Positions 47,844 to 56,978 of a stretch of 64,000 nucleotides of DNA are shown here, piece after piece. Every line of letters begins with the position of its first letter. The first letter of the stretch is position 1. The notes under the pieces are model-generated. The model searched no databases, had not been told where the DNA came from, and was given only the letters and a program-made list of their open reading frames with translations. This DNA comes from an uncultured Holophagaceae bacterium (lineage in GTDB: Bacteria; Acidobacteriota; Holophagae; Holophagales; Holophagaceae). A program made the position numbers and the translations under genes. The stretch covers positions 1 through 64,000 of the forward strand of contig CAIMFT010000181.1 in the NCBI GenBank assembly GCA_903840385.1, in the 5' to 3' direction.

Positions 47844-47877
47844 GATTCCATCCCATTCAAGGCTTGCAGTTCGGCGC

Positions 47878-48768
47878 TCATACCCGCTCGATCTCTTTCT
47901 TCCCGAAGAGGCCGTAGGGCTTGATCATCAGGATGATGACGAGGAAGACAAAGGGGGCGACTTCCTTGATGCCCTGGAGGCCGAAGACGCTCTTGAGGAC
48001 GCCATCCGAGAGGTTCTCCAGCACCCCCACGATGAGCCCGCCGAGGGCCGCCCCGGGGATCGAGTCGAGCCCCCCGAGGATGACCGCCGGGAACACCTTG
48101 AGGCCGAAGTGGCCGAGCTGGACGTTGATGCCGTTGATGCTGCCGATGAGGATGCCGCCGATGGCCGAGACCACCGAGGCGATGCACCAGGCCAGGGCGA
48201 AGATGTTCTTCACGGGGATGCCCATGGAGAGGGCCACCTGGTTGGAGAAGGCGGTGGCCCGCATGGCCACGCCGGCCTTGGAGTACTTGAAGAAGAGGGC
48301 GAAGAGGGCGAGGAGCACCGCCGAGAGCCCGAAGCTCCAGAGGTACACCTGGCTGGTGGGGAGCCCCATGATGTTGACGTCCGTCGGGGGGAAGAGGGGG
48401 GGGTCATAGACCTGGATCTGGGTGCCCCAGATGGCCGTGACGATGCTGCGCAGGACCGAGGACAGGCCGATGGTCACCATGATGATGGAGATGACGGGCT
48501 CGCCAATCATGGGCCGCAGGATGAGGCGCTCGACGATGAGGGCCAGGATGACGGAGAAGACGAGGGTCATGAGGAAGGCCCAGAACCAGGGCACCTTGTA
48601 CTGCACCACCATGGAGTAGCAGAAGTAGGCCCCGAACATCATCAGCTCGCCCTGGGCGAAGTTCACGACGCTGGTGGACTTGAAGATGATGGCGAAGCCC
48701 AGGGCCACCAGGGCATAGATCGAGCCGAGCACGAGTCCCGAGATGACGAGCTGGAGGTAGAACTCCAT
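47878..48768 (-). CDS. livH: Branched-chain-type ABC transporter permease, LivH family
   Basis: LVLGSIYALVALGFAIIFKSTSVVNFAQGELMMFGAY. Confidence 0.9.
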   Translation of the reverse strand: MEFYLQLVISGLVLGSIYALVALGFAIIFKSTSVVNFAQGELMMFGAYFCYSMVVQYKVPWFWAFLMTLVFSVILALIVERLILRPMIGEPVISIIMVTIGLSSVLRSIVTAIWGTQIQVYDPPLFPPTDVNIMGLPTSQVYLWSFGLSAVLLALFALFFKYSKAGVAMRATAFSNQVALSMGIPVKNIFALAWCIASVVSAIGGILIGSINGINVQLGHFGLKVFPAVILGGLDSIPGAALGGLIVGVLENLSDGVLKSVFGLQGIKEVAPFVFLVIILMIKPYGLFGKKEIERV

Positions 48769-48800
48769 GGATTCTCCTGGTTGCCTCTGGCGTCCTGCGT

Positions 48801-50774
48801 CTAGGTGGCGGCGGGTGTCGATCCATCCGGGTGGATGAGGTCGCGGACAAGGATGGTGGTCTTGAGCTGCGAGGTCTTGCCATCCTGGTACTTGATGACG
48901 GCATCGACGGGGATCTGGGCCTTGCCGGCGTAGATGCCCTCGATGATGTCGGCGTACTTCTGGTCCACGAAGCCCCGCCGGACCTTGCGGGTGCGGGTGA
49001 GCTCGTCATCATCGGCGTCCAGCTCCTTGTAGAGCAGGGCGAACTTGCGGATCCGCTGGGACTCCACGAGGGTGTCGTTGACCTTCCGGACTTCCTTCTC
49101 GAGGAGGTCATAGATCTCAGCCTTGGCGGAGAGGTCCGTGTAGGTGGTGTAGCCGATGCGGTGGTCCTCGGCCCACTTCCCGACGATGCTGAAGTCGACG
49201 CAGAGGAGCGCAATGACGAACTCCCGGCCCTGGCCGATGCAGACGGCCTCCTTGGCGTAGGGGCTGAACTTGAGCTTGTTCTCGATGAACTGCGGGCTGA
49301 ACCGCTCGCTGCTCTGAAGGGTCATGATGTCCTTCATGCGGTCGATGATCACCAGGTGCCCATTGGGATCGAAGTAGCCGGCGTCCCCGGAGCGGAGCCA
49401 GCCGTCCACGATGGTCTCGGCCGTGGCGGCCTCCGCCTTGTAGTAGCCCTGGAAGAGGGCCGCGCTGCGGGAGATGACCTCGCCCACGCCCTGCGGATCC
49501 GGATTGTCGATGCGGATCTCGGTCTCGGGGATGGGGATGCCCACGGAGTCGAAGTTGATGTCCCCGTCCCGGTGGATGCTGGAGATGCCGAAGATCTCCG
49601 TCTGGCCATAGATCTGCTTGAGGTTGACGCCCAGCGCATGGAAGAAGCGGAAGGTGTCCGGACCGAGGGCGGCGCCGCCGGTGGAGGCCGAGCGGATGCG
49701 GGAGAAGCCGATGCGGTCCTTCAGGGCCCGGAAGATCAGCACGTAGGCCAGGCCGTAGCGCAGCTTCTGCAGCAACGTGGGGGTCTTCTTCTGGAACTTC
49801 AGGTCGGCCCACTCGTACCCGATGGGCAGGCACCAGTGGTAGAGGAAGCGCTTGAGGGGGGAGGCGTCGAGGATCTTCACCTGTACGGTGGCGGCGAGGT
49901 TCTCCCAGACCCGGGGGGGGCTGAACAGCAGGTTGGGCCCGATCTCCCGGATGTTCTCGGTGGTGGTCTCGGGGCCCTCGGGGAAGTTCACGGTGAAGCC
50001 GAAGAGCATGCCGCTGGCGACGCTCATCATCTGCTCACCCACCCAGGGGAGCGGGAGGAAGCTGACGAACTCGTCGGTCTCCAGCTTGGGATCCACCTTC
50101 CCGAGGTTGGTGGCCATGGAGAGCATGTTGCGGTGGGAGAGGACCGCCAGCTTGGGGTGGCCCGTGGTGCCGGAGGTGATGCAGATGTGGGCGGGATCCT
50201 CGGCCTGGGTGGCGTTCACCAGGGCGTCGTAGGCGCCGGGGTGGGCCTGCTCGTGCTCCTTGCCCAGGGCCTCGACCTCCTGGAAGGAGATGAGCCGGGC
50301 ATCGTCGTACTTCCGCATGCCCCGGGGGTCCGTGTAGACGATGTGCTTCACGGTGGTGAGCTCGTCGCCCATGTCGAGGACCTTGTCCACCTGCTCCTGG
50401 TCCTCGGCCACGATGAACTTGGACTCCGCCAGGTTGATGATGTAGGACACTTCCTTGAGGATGGCATCCTGGTAGATGCCGATGCCGATGGCGCCCGCAC
50501 TCTGGGCCGACAGCTCCGCAAAGAGCCACTCCGGGCGGTTGTCGCCGATGATGGAGATGGTGTCGCCCTTGACCAGTCCGAGGGCCACCAGGCCCAGGGT
50601 GAAGTCCCGGACATGCTCGAAGTAGTCCTGCCAGGAGTAGGGCTGCCAGATGCCGAACTCCTTCTCCCGCAGGGCCACCTTGCCGGTGCCGTACTTGGCC
50701 GCATTGCTCCGCAGCAGGCGGGGCAGTGTGTCGTTCATGGGCGCGTCAGTCATCCCCAACTCCCTATCGACCAA
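48801..50774 (-). CDS. Long-chain fatty acid-CoA ligase family (AMP-binding)
   Basis: ICITSGTTGHPKLAVLSHRNM, GGAALGPDTFRFFHALGVNLKQIYGQTE, GWLRSGDAGYFDPNGHLVIIDRMKDI. Confidence 0.92.
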   Translation of the reverse strand: MVDRELGMTDAPMNDTLPRLLRSNAAKYGTGKVALREKEFGIWQPYSWQDYFEHVRDFTLGLVALGLVKGDTISIIGDNRPEWLFAELSAQSAGAIGIGIYQDAILKEVSYIINLAESKFIVAEDQEQVDKVLDMGDELTTVKHIVYTDPRGMRKYDDARLISFQEVEALGKEHEQAHPGAYDALVNATQAEDPAHICITSGTTGHPKLAVLSHRNMLSMATNLGKVDPKLETDEFVSFLPLPWVGEQMMSVASGMLFGFTVNFPEGPETTTENIREIGPNLLFSPPRVWENLAATVQVKILDASPLKRFLYHWCLPIGYEWADLKFQKKTPTLLQKLRYGLAYVLIFRALKDRIGFSRIRSASTGGAALGPDTFRFFHALGVNLKQIYGQTEIFGISSIHRDGDINFDSVGIPIPETEIRIDNPDPQGVGEVISRSAALFQGYYKAEAATAETIVDGWLRSGDAGYFDPNGHLVIIDRMKDIMTLQSSERFSPQFIENKLKFSPYAKEAVCIGQGREFVIALLCVDFSIVGKWAEDHRIGYTTYTDLSAKAEIYDLLEKEVRKVNDTLVESQRIRKFALLYKELDADDDELTRTRKVRRGFVDQKYADIIEGIYAGKAQIPVDAVIKYQDGKTSQLKTTILVRDLIHPDGSTPAAT

Positions 50775-51567
50775 GGAAGACGGACTGCTCGCCGCCGAGG
50801 TAGGCCTTGATGACCTCGGGTGCGGCCTGCACTTCCTCGGGCGTTCCCTCGCCGATCTTCTCGCCGAAGTTCAGCACGACGAGGCGGTCGGAGATGTCCA
50901 TCACCACGCCCATGTCGTGCTCCACCAGAATCACGGTGATGCCCCGCTCCTGGTTGATGTCCATGATGAAGCGCACCATGTCCTCGGTCTCCTCGAGGTT
51001 CATGCCGGCCATGGGCTCGTCCAGGAGGATCAGCTTGGGGTTGAGGGCCAGGGCTCGGGCCAGCTCCACCCGCTTTTGAAGGCCGTAGGCCAGGGTGCCC
51101 ACGATGCGCTTCCGGATGTGCTCGATCTCCAGGAAGTCCACGATGTCCTCGACGAACCGCCGGTGCTCGATCTCCTCCTTCTGGCAGGGGCCAAAGTAGA
51201 GACCACCGCGGAAGAGGCCGCTCTTCATGTGGATGTGCCGGCCGATGAGGATGTTGTCCAGGACGGTCATCCCCTTGTAGAGGGCGATGTTCTGGAAGGT
51301 CCGGGCGATGCCCAGGCGGGCCCGGGCCGCAGAGGGGCGGTGGGTGACGTCGTGGCCCTCGAAGGTGATGGTCCCCCGCTGGGGCTGGTACCGGCCGCTG
51401 ATGCAGTTGAGCATGCTGGTCTTGCCGGCGCCGTTCGGGCCGATGATCGAAAAGATCTCCCCCTGGTGCACCGAAAAGCCGAGGCCACCGAGGGCCATGA
51501 CCCCACCAAAGCGCAGGTTGATGTTCTCCACTGCGAGTTGGATGGGCCGATCTGCGGAACCCGTCAT
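50764..51567 (-). CDS. livG: ABC transporter ATP-binding protein, LivG family
   Basis: FSIIGPNGAGKTSMLNCISG; LAYGLQKRVELARALALNPKLILLDEPMAGMN. Confidence 0.9.
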   Translation of the reverse strand: MTGSADRPIQLAVENINLRFGGVMALGGLGFSVHQGEIFSIIGPNGAGKTSMLNCISGRYQPQRGTITFEGHDVTHRPSAARARLGIARTFQNIALYKGMTVLDNILIGRHIHMKSGLFRGGLYFGPCQKEEIEHRRFVEDIVDFLEIEHIRKRIVGTLAYGLQKRVELARALALNPKLILLDEPMAGMNLEETEDMVRFIMDINQERGITVILVEHDMGVVMDISDRLVVLNFGEKIGEGTPEEVQAAPEVIKAYLGGEQSVFLGR

Positions 51568-51708
51568 GCGGAACCCCGAGGGAATTTGCTGTCGTTGTAG
51601 GAAGTGTGGTGTTGATTCTATATCAGAAAATTTGGAGGAAGGAAAACATTCCTTGACCTCCCTGTCTCCAATTCTTTCCAGGCGCAGGAATGGTGGGCTC
51701 GATACCTT

Positions 51709-52680
51709 TCAGCCCACTGTCAGCAGGCCAACCTTCACGGCGCCGAGACCGAGGATGCCCACCAGCACCCACAGCAGCAGACCCTGGAGGAAGGGGCGGA
51801 AGCCCACGCTCCGCAGGGCCTCCCGGCTGAGCCCCGCACCGATGAGGAAGAGAGTGAGCACCAGCACTCGGCGAGCGGCGACGGCCACCAGGTGACCCGG
51901 GGCCTGCAGGGCGGGTAGGTAGGTCACCAGCGCCGCCATGAGCAGGAAGCCGGCGATGAACCAGGGCTTCTTCATGGGCGGGGCGTCGGGGGCCGCGTCG
52001 CCCCGCCGACCCACCCACCAGCCGATGACCAGGGTCAGGGGCACGATCCAGAGGGCCCGGGCCAGCTTCACCGTGGTGGCCACCTCGAGGGCCCGGGGCC
52101 CGAAGGCCAGACCGGCACCGACCACGGAGCTGGTGTCGTGGATGGCCAGGGCCGCCCAGAGGCCGAAGGCGTCCTGGCTCAGGTGACTCAGGTGCCCCAG
52201 GGGTGGAAAGATCACCAGTGCGGCCGCATTCAGCAGGAACACCGTGGCCAGGGCCACGGAGACCTCCTGCTCCCGGGCCCGGAGCACCGGGGCCACGGCG
52301 GCGATGGCACTGCCCCCACAGATGGCCGTGCCCACGGCGATGAGCAGGCCCGCATCCCGCTCCACCTTGAGCAGCCGGGCCAGCCACCAGCCTAGGGCCA
52401 GCACCAGCACCAGGCTGAGGGCCGTGATGCCGAGCCCATGCAGGCCCGCCCGGGCCACCGCCCGCAGGTTCATGTCGGCCCCCAGGCCCACCACGGCCAG
52501 CGGCAGCAGTTGCTGGCTCCAGGCCCGCGTCCGGGAGACCAGGGGGTTCCCCAGGGTGAGGCCCAGCAGGGCACCGCCTGCCAGGGCTGCGGCGGCGGGC
52601 GTGAAGGGGGCGAGGGCGAGCGCAGCCCCGAGGTACAGGGGCAGCAGCGCCAGCGGGGAGACCTGGGTGGGGATACGCAT
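51709..52680 (-). CDS. YeiH family membrane protein (putative sulfate exporter family)
   Basis: LLIAVGTAICGGSAIAAVAPVLRA; LGHLSHLSQDAFGLWAALAIHDTSSVVGAG. Confidence 0.87.
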   Translation of the reverse strand: MRIPTQVSPLALLPLYLGAALALAPFTPAAAALAGGALLGLTLGNPLVSRTRAWSQQLLPLAVVGLGADMNLRAVARAGLHGLGITALSLVLVLALGWWLARLLKVERDAGLLIAVGTAICGGSAIAAVAPVLRAREQEVSVALATVFLLNAAALVIFPPLGHLSHLSQDAFGLWAALAIHDTSSVVGAGLAFGPRALEVATTVKLARALWIVPLTLVIGWWVGRRGDAAPDAPPMKKPWFIAGFLLMAALVTYLPALQAPGHLVAVAARRVLVLTLFLIGAGLSREALRSVGFRPFLQGLLLWVLVGILGLGAVKVGLLTVG

Positions 52681-52743
52681 GCCTCCAGCCTAGCTCCTGG
52701 GGATCGGTCTCCGGATCGTCCCCGGAATGATCCATAATTTGCC

Positions 52744-53961
52744 ATGACCGCTCAGCTCATCCCCTCCCGGCGTGCCTTTCCTTCGGACGATCCGATCTTC
52801 GCCCTGAACGCCGAGGCCCAGGCCTGCAAGTCCGCCGGGGGCTCGGTCCTCAATGCGACGGTGGGCGCCCTGCTGGATGACCAGGGGCAGCTCGTGGTGC
52901 TGGAGACCGTCATGGAACTCTGGCGGGAGCTGGGGGCCCTGGATGTCGCCCCCTATGCGCCCATCGCCGGCGACCCCGCCTTCCTGAAGGTACTGGTGCA
53001 GCGCCACTGGCCGACCCTCGCCAGCCCCGGCGCCGCCTGCGCCACCCCCGGGGGCAGCGGGGCCCTGGGCCTGTCCCTGCGGAACTTCCTGGAGCGCGGC
53101 CAGTCTGTCCTCACCACAGCGCCCTTCTGGGGGCCCTACGCCACCCTGGCTGCGGAGAATGGCATGGGCGTGGCGACGGCCCCCTGGCCCTCCCCAGGCC
53201 GCCCCCTGAACGCCGAGGCCTGGCATGGGGCCATCCAGCGCCTGATGCAGACCCAGGGCCGGGTGCTGGTCTGGCTCAACGATCCCTGCCACAACCCCAC
53301 GGGCCGCAGCCTCAGCGCTGCCGATCGGGCCGTGCTGGCGGGCCTCCTGCGGGAGGCCGCGGCCCTCGGTCCCGTGACCCTCCTGCTGGACTTTGCCTAC
53401 CTGGACTACACCCGGGAGCCCGCCGCCGTGGCCGCCGCACTGGCAGACTACGCCGCCCTCGGCGCCGAGGGCTCTGTGCTGGTGGGGGCCTGCATGTCGC
53501 TCTCCAAGTCCCTGACCCTCTATGGGGCCCGGGGCGGGGCCATCGCCTTCCCCTGGTCCCGCGACCCCGCCCTGCAGGCCGCCCTCACCCAGTCCTGCCG
53601 GGGCACCTGGTCCAACTGCGCCAAGGCTCCCCAGGCCCTCCTGCTCAGGCTGGCGGCGGACGGCAAGGCCCAGGCCCACCTGGCGGCGGAGCACCAGCAC
53701 TGGTCGGAGGTGCTGGCGGACCGGGCCCGGGCCCTGGATGCAGCCCTCGCCGAGGCCCGGCTGGAGCCCGTCCACTGGCAGGGTGGCTTCTTCGTCACCG
53801 TCCCGGCCGTGCAGCCCGACGCCGCCTGCGGGCGCCTCAAGGCTGAAGGGGTGTTCACGGTGCCCCTGCCCGAGGGCCTGCGCCTTGGCCTCTGTGGCAT
53901 GAAGGCCGCCGAGGCCCCGCGCCTGGCCCAGGCCCTGCGGCGGGCGGTCCAGTCGGCCTGA
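52744..53961 (+). CDS. PLP-dependent aminotransferase, class I/II
   Basis: NATVGALLDDQG, NDPCHNPTGRSLS, MSLSKSLTLYGARGGAIAFP. Confidence 0.88.
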   Translation: MTAQLIPSRRAFPSDDPIFALNAEAQACKSAGGSVLNATVGALLDDQGQLVVLETVMELWRELGALDVAPYAPIAGDPAFLKVLVQRHWPTLASPGAACATPGGSGALGLSLRNFLERGQSVLTTAPFWGPYATLAAENGMGVATAPWPSPGRPLNAEAWHGAIQRLMQTQGRVLVWLNDPCHNPTGRSLSAADRAVLAGLLREAAALGPVTLLLDFAYLDYTREPAAVAAALADYAALGAEGSVLVGACMSLSKSLTLYGARGGAIAFPWSRDPALQAALTQSCRGTWSNCAKAPQALLLRLAADGKAQAHLAAEHQHWSEVLADRARALDAALAEARLEPVHWQGGFFVTVPAVQPDAACGRLKAEGVFTVPLPEGLRLGLCGMKAAEAPRLAQALRRAVQSA

Positions 53962-54007
53962 TTGGGGATTGGAAACAGCCTTTCCCTGAGGTATTCTGAT
54001 CGGCCGC

Positions 54008-54082
54008 GGGCGTATAACTCAGCGGTAGAGTGCTACCTTCACACGGTAGAAGTCCCAGGTTCGAATCCTGGTATGCCCACCA
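54008..54082 (+). tRNA. tRNA-Val (anticodon CAC), CCA encoded
   Basis: Folds as 7-bp acceptor GGGCGTA/TATGCCC, D-stem ACTC/GAGT, anticodon stem CTACC-TTCACAC-GGTAG, T-arm CCAGG-TTCGAAT-CCTGG. Confidence 0.96.
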
Positions 54083-54117
54083 AAAACCCCTCGCTGGGAT
54101 CCTGGCGAGGGGTTTTT
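54082..54117 (+). terminator. Hairpin terminator after tRNA-Val
   Basis: aaaaacccctcgc...gcgaggggttttt with T-tract. Confidence 0.85.
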
Positions 54118-54159
54118 GAACGGAAGTGATGCGCCCGACCTTCCTCTCACGGAGTTCCC

Positions 54160-54726
54160 ATGCCACTGATCCTCGCCACCCAGGTCCGCGCCGGGATGAT
54201 CGTCAACTTCGAGAACGAGCTCTGCCGCGTCATCAGCACCGAGCACCAGACCCCCGGCAACCTGCCGGCCCGGGTCCAGGTGAAGATGAAGCGCCTCAAG
54301 GACGGCATCAACCGGGAGAACCGCTTCGGCAGCTCCGACAAGGTGGAGAAGGCCAGCCTCGAGCAGCACATGCTGGAGTACCTCTACGAGGACGGCGACA
54401 GCCTGATCTTCATGAACAACGAGACCTACGAGCAGATCGAGGTCAGCAAGGACATCCTGGGCGACGACCTGGTCTTCCTCGAGCCCAACATGGAAGTGGA
54501 GATCGAGTTCTACGAGGGCCAGCCCATGGGGGCCACCCTGCCCCCCAGCGTGGTCCTGGAGATCGTCGAGACCGATCCCGTCATGAAAAACGCCAACGCC
54601 ACCGGCTCCTACAAGCCGGCCAAGCTCAGCAACGGCATCACCGTCGGCGTGCCTCCCTACATGGAGGCGCCTTCCAAGATCCGGGTGAACACCGTGGACC
54701 GCACCTTCATGGAGCGGGTGAAGTAG
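54160..54726 (+). CDS. efp: Elongation factor P
   Basis: Full-length EF-P; FMNNETYEQIEV, YEGQPMGATLPPSVVLEIVETDP, SKIRVNTVDRTFMERVK. Confidence 0.93.
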   Translation: MPLILATQVRAGMIVNFENELCRVISTEHQTPGNLPARVQVKMKRLKDGINRENRFGSSDKVEKASLEQHMLEYLYEDGDSLIFMNNETYEQIEVSKDILGDDLVFLEPNMEVEIEFYEGQPMGATLPPSVVLEIVETDPVMKNANATGSYKPAKLSNGITVGVPPYMEAPSKIRVNTVDRTFMERVK

Positions 54727-54869
54727 CAGCCGGTCCTTACACCTCGTAAGGCCTACCGACCCACCTATTGGGTGGGCAGGTTTCGCCTGGGTGCTTGGCA
54801 AATATAGGAATACTTTCGAACGAACTTCCAACCTCGGGGTAAAGTAATGGTCCCCCTGTTCCCAGCGGG

Positions 54870-54885
54870 CGTGACCTGGGTCACA
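54870..54885. promoter_or_regulatory. CRP-type palindrome upstream of Crp/Fnr gene
   Basis: cGTGA-cctggg-TCACa, 50 bp before start of 54935 CDS. Confidence 0.6.
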
Positions 54886-54934
54886 ATGCCTTTGGAAGTG
54901 TTCGTCAACTTTCTCCTGCATCTCGTGGAGTCCC

Positions 54935-55609
54935 ATGCCGCAAGCTGTCCTCAACCTGAGACGGATCGAGTTCCTGGCGGGCCTCCCCATTGATGCCGCT
55001 GAAGAACTGGCCGGCATTGCGGAGCTGCGCCGCTTCCCCAACGGCGCCCGGATCTTCACCCAGGGAGACACCCCGCCGGGGGTCTTCGTGGTGGTCAAGG
55101 GCGGCCTCAAGGTCTTCCGCACCGATGGCCGGGGCCGCGTCCAGGTCCTCCAGTTCCTCAAGGTGGGCGACTGCGTAGGCGAGGTGGCCGTGTTTGATGG
55201 CGCCCCCATCGCCTCCAGCGCCGAGTCCCATGGCGAGACCGAGTGCTGGCTGATCCCCCCCGCACCCCTGCGGCAGATCGTCCACCGGCATCCCGAAGTG
55301 GCTGAGATGCTCATCCACCACTTTTCCGCCAAGGTCCGCCACCTCGTCACCCTGGTGGAGACCCTCAGCCTGCACAGCGTGCCCGAGCGCGTCGCCCAGC
55401 TGCTGCTGGAAGCCCATGAGACCAATCCCATTCGGTCCCTGGTGGAGTTCCAGGAGACCCAGGAGGACCTGGCCCAGTGCATCGGCGCCAGCCGCGAGGC
55501 CTTCAGCCGCGCCCTGCGCCTCCTCACCGACCTGGGCCTCATCCAGAGCACCTTCCCGGTGGTGCGCATCCTGGATTTGGGGAAGCTGCAGCGGTATGCG
55601 AAGGGCTGA
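54935..55609 (+). CDS. Crp/Fnr family transcriptional regulator
   Basis: cNMP-binding fold IFTQGDTPPGVFVVVKGGLKVF; C-terminal HTH TQEDLAQCIGASREAFSRALRLLTDLGLI. Confidence 0.9.
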   Translation: MPQAVLNLRRIEFLAGLPIDAAEELAGIAELRRFPNGARIFTQGDTPPGVFVVVKGGLKVFRTDGRGRVQVLQFLKVGDCVGEVAVFDGAPIASSAESHGETECWLIPPAPLRQIVHRHPEVAEMLIHHFSAKVRHLVTLVETLSLHSVPERVAQLLLEAHETNPIRSLVEFQETQEDLAQCIGASREAFSRALRLLTDLGLIQSTFPVVRILDLGKLQRYAKG

Positions 55610-55616
55610 AGGCTTT

Positions 55617-55786
55617 GGCTGTCGGCTATCAGCTGTCGGCTATCAGCCAAAGCCAAAAGGGCTGTCGGCTATCAGCTGTCGGCTATCAGCCAAAGCCAAC
55701 TACGAGGGGCGCCGGCACACTTCGAGTGGGTCGGCGCCCAATCTTTAGCCGACAGCTGATAGCTGATAGCTGATAGCTGACAGCTA
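55617..55786. repeat. Heptamer-family composite repeat locus C: duplicated 40-nt unit, GGGCGCCG hairpin, inverted heptamer arm
   Basis: Perfect 40-nt direct repeat 55617-55656 and 55660-55699; hairpin ggggcgccggcacacttcgagtgggtcggcgccc; inverted arm about 55747-55786. Confidence 0.92.
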
Positions 55787-56923
55787 TACAACGCCAATCC
55801 ACCGCGTCTTCACCCCCGCCTCCATCCCCCCCGGCTCAATCCACGCCAGCGCATCGGCGTGGGCCAGGGTCACGAGGTCGGCGGAGCCCTTGCCGGGCAG
55901 GGGGAGGAGCTGGCCGTCCACAAGGCGGCAGGGATGCAGCAGGGGGCGGTCGCCCTTGTGCTTCATGGGGGCGGCCAGGCGGGCTTGGCGCCAGGGGTCT
56001 GGGCAGGCGCGGCCCTCCAGGCGGGCCAGGGCCACCGGCAGGAAGAGCAGGGCGTTGACGTAGGCCGACACCGGGTTCCCCGGGAGGCCCAGCACCAGCA
56101 GGTCGCCCAGCAGGGCGGCCAGCATGGGCTTGCCCGGCTTGAGGCGGATGCGGTGGAAGAGGATCCGGGCCCCCAGGTCCGCCAGCACCCGGGGCAGGTG
56201 GTCGTGCTCGCCCATGCTCACGCCGCCAGAGGTGAGGAGGATGCGGAGGTCCCCCGGCTGCAGGAGGGCCGCCGCCAGGGCGGGCGGATCATCCGGCAAG
56301 GCCGGTCGCAGCAGGGGCTCGGCGCCCAGGGCCCGGGCCAGGGCCGCCAGCATGGGGCCGTTGGAGTCGCGGATCTGGTGGGGCGCGGGATGGGGCACCA
56401 GCTCATCGCCGGTGGAGGCCACGCCTACGCGGATGCGCTGCAGGGAGGGTACGGGCCGGCCCTCCTGGGCCAGGAGCGCTTCCCGGGCCACGTTGAGGGG
56501 CGTGCCCGCTGGCAAGAGCAGGTCCCCACCCCGGGCCTGGGCGCCCCGGCGTCGCACATGGTCGCCCACCTCGGGCCGGGCCGTGGGCTGGATGCCGTCA
56601 GCGACCTCCACCAGCTGCTCCACGGGCACGATGGCATCGGCGCCTGGGGGCAGCGCCGCTCCAGTCATGATGCGCACGGCGGTGCCCGGCCCCACGGTGA
56701 AGGTCGCTGGATCGTCGCCGGCAAACAGGGTGCCGAGCAGGCGGCGGGGGGCCACGCCGTCGGCGGCGCGAAGGGCCACACCATCCATGGCGGCGCGATC
56801 CGTGGCGGGATCGTCGCGCTCCGCCCGGACCTCCGCCAGCACCGGGGCGGGCAGAGCCTCCCAGAGGATGCGCAGAGCCTCGTCCAGGGGTAGCAGGTCG
56901 GGGTGGTCGCAGCTCATGGCCAT
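55784..56923 (-). CDS. moeA: Molybdopterin molybdotransferase
   Basis: DRAAMDGVALRAADG, VRIMTGAALPPGADAIVPVEQ, STGDELVP, LTSGGVSMGEHD, LVLGLPGNPVSAYV. Confidence 0.93.
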   Translation of the reverse strand: MAMSCDHPDLLPLDEALRILWEALPAPVLAEVRAERDDPATDRAAMDGVALRAADGVAPRRLLGTLFAGDDPATFTVGPGTAVRIMTGAALPPGADAIVPVEQLVEVADGIQPTARPEVGDHVRRRGAQARGGDLLLPAGTPLNVAREALLAQEGRPVPSLQRIRVGVASTGDELVPHPAPHQIRDSNGPMLAALARALGAEPLLRPALPDDPPALAAALLQPGDLRILLTSGGVSMGEHDHLPRVLADLGARILFHRIRLKPGKPMLAALLGDLLVLGLPGNPVSAYVNALLFLPVALARLEGRACPDPWRQARLAAPMKHKGDRPLLHPCRLVDGQLLPLPGKGSADLVTLAHADALAWIEPGGMEAGVKTRWIGVV

Positions 56924-56978
56924 GCCACGATCCTACCTTGGGGCTGGCCTACCCGCTCCTTCGGGCCCCCGGAAACCC

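Noticed and set aside
50764-50774. Overlap of acyl-CoA ligase start and livG stop as annotation error
   Set aside because: 11-nt overlap is normal for a same-strand operon; both ORFs have clear family motifs.
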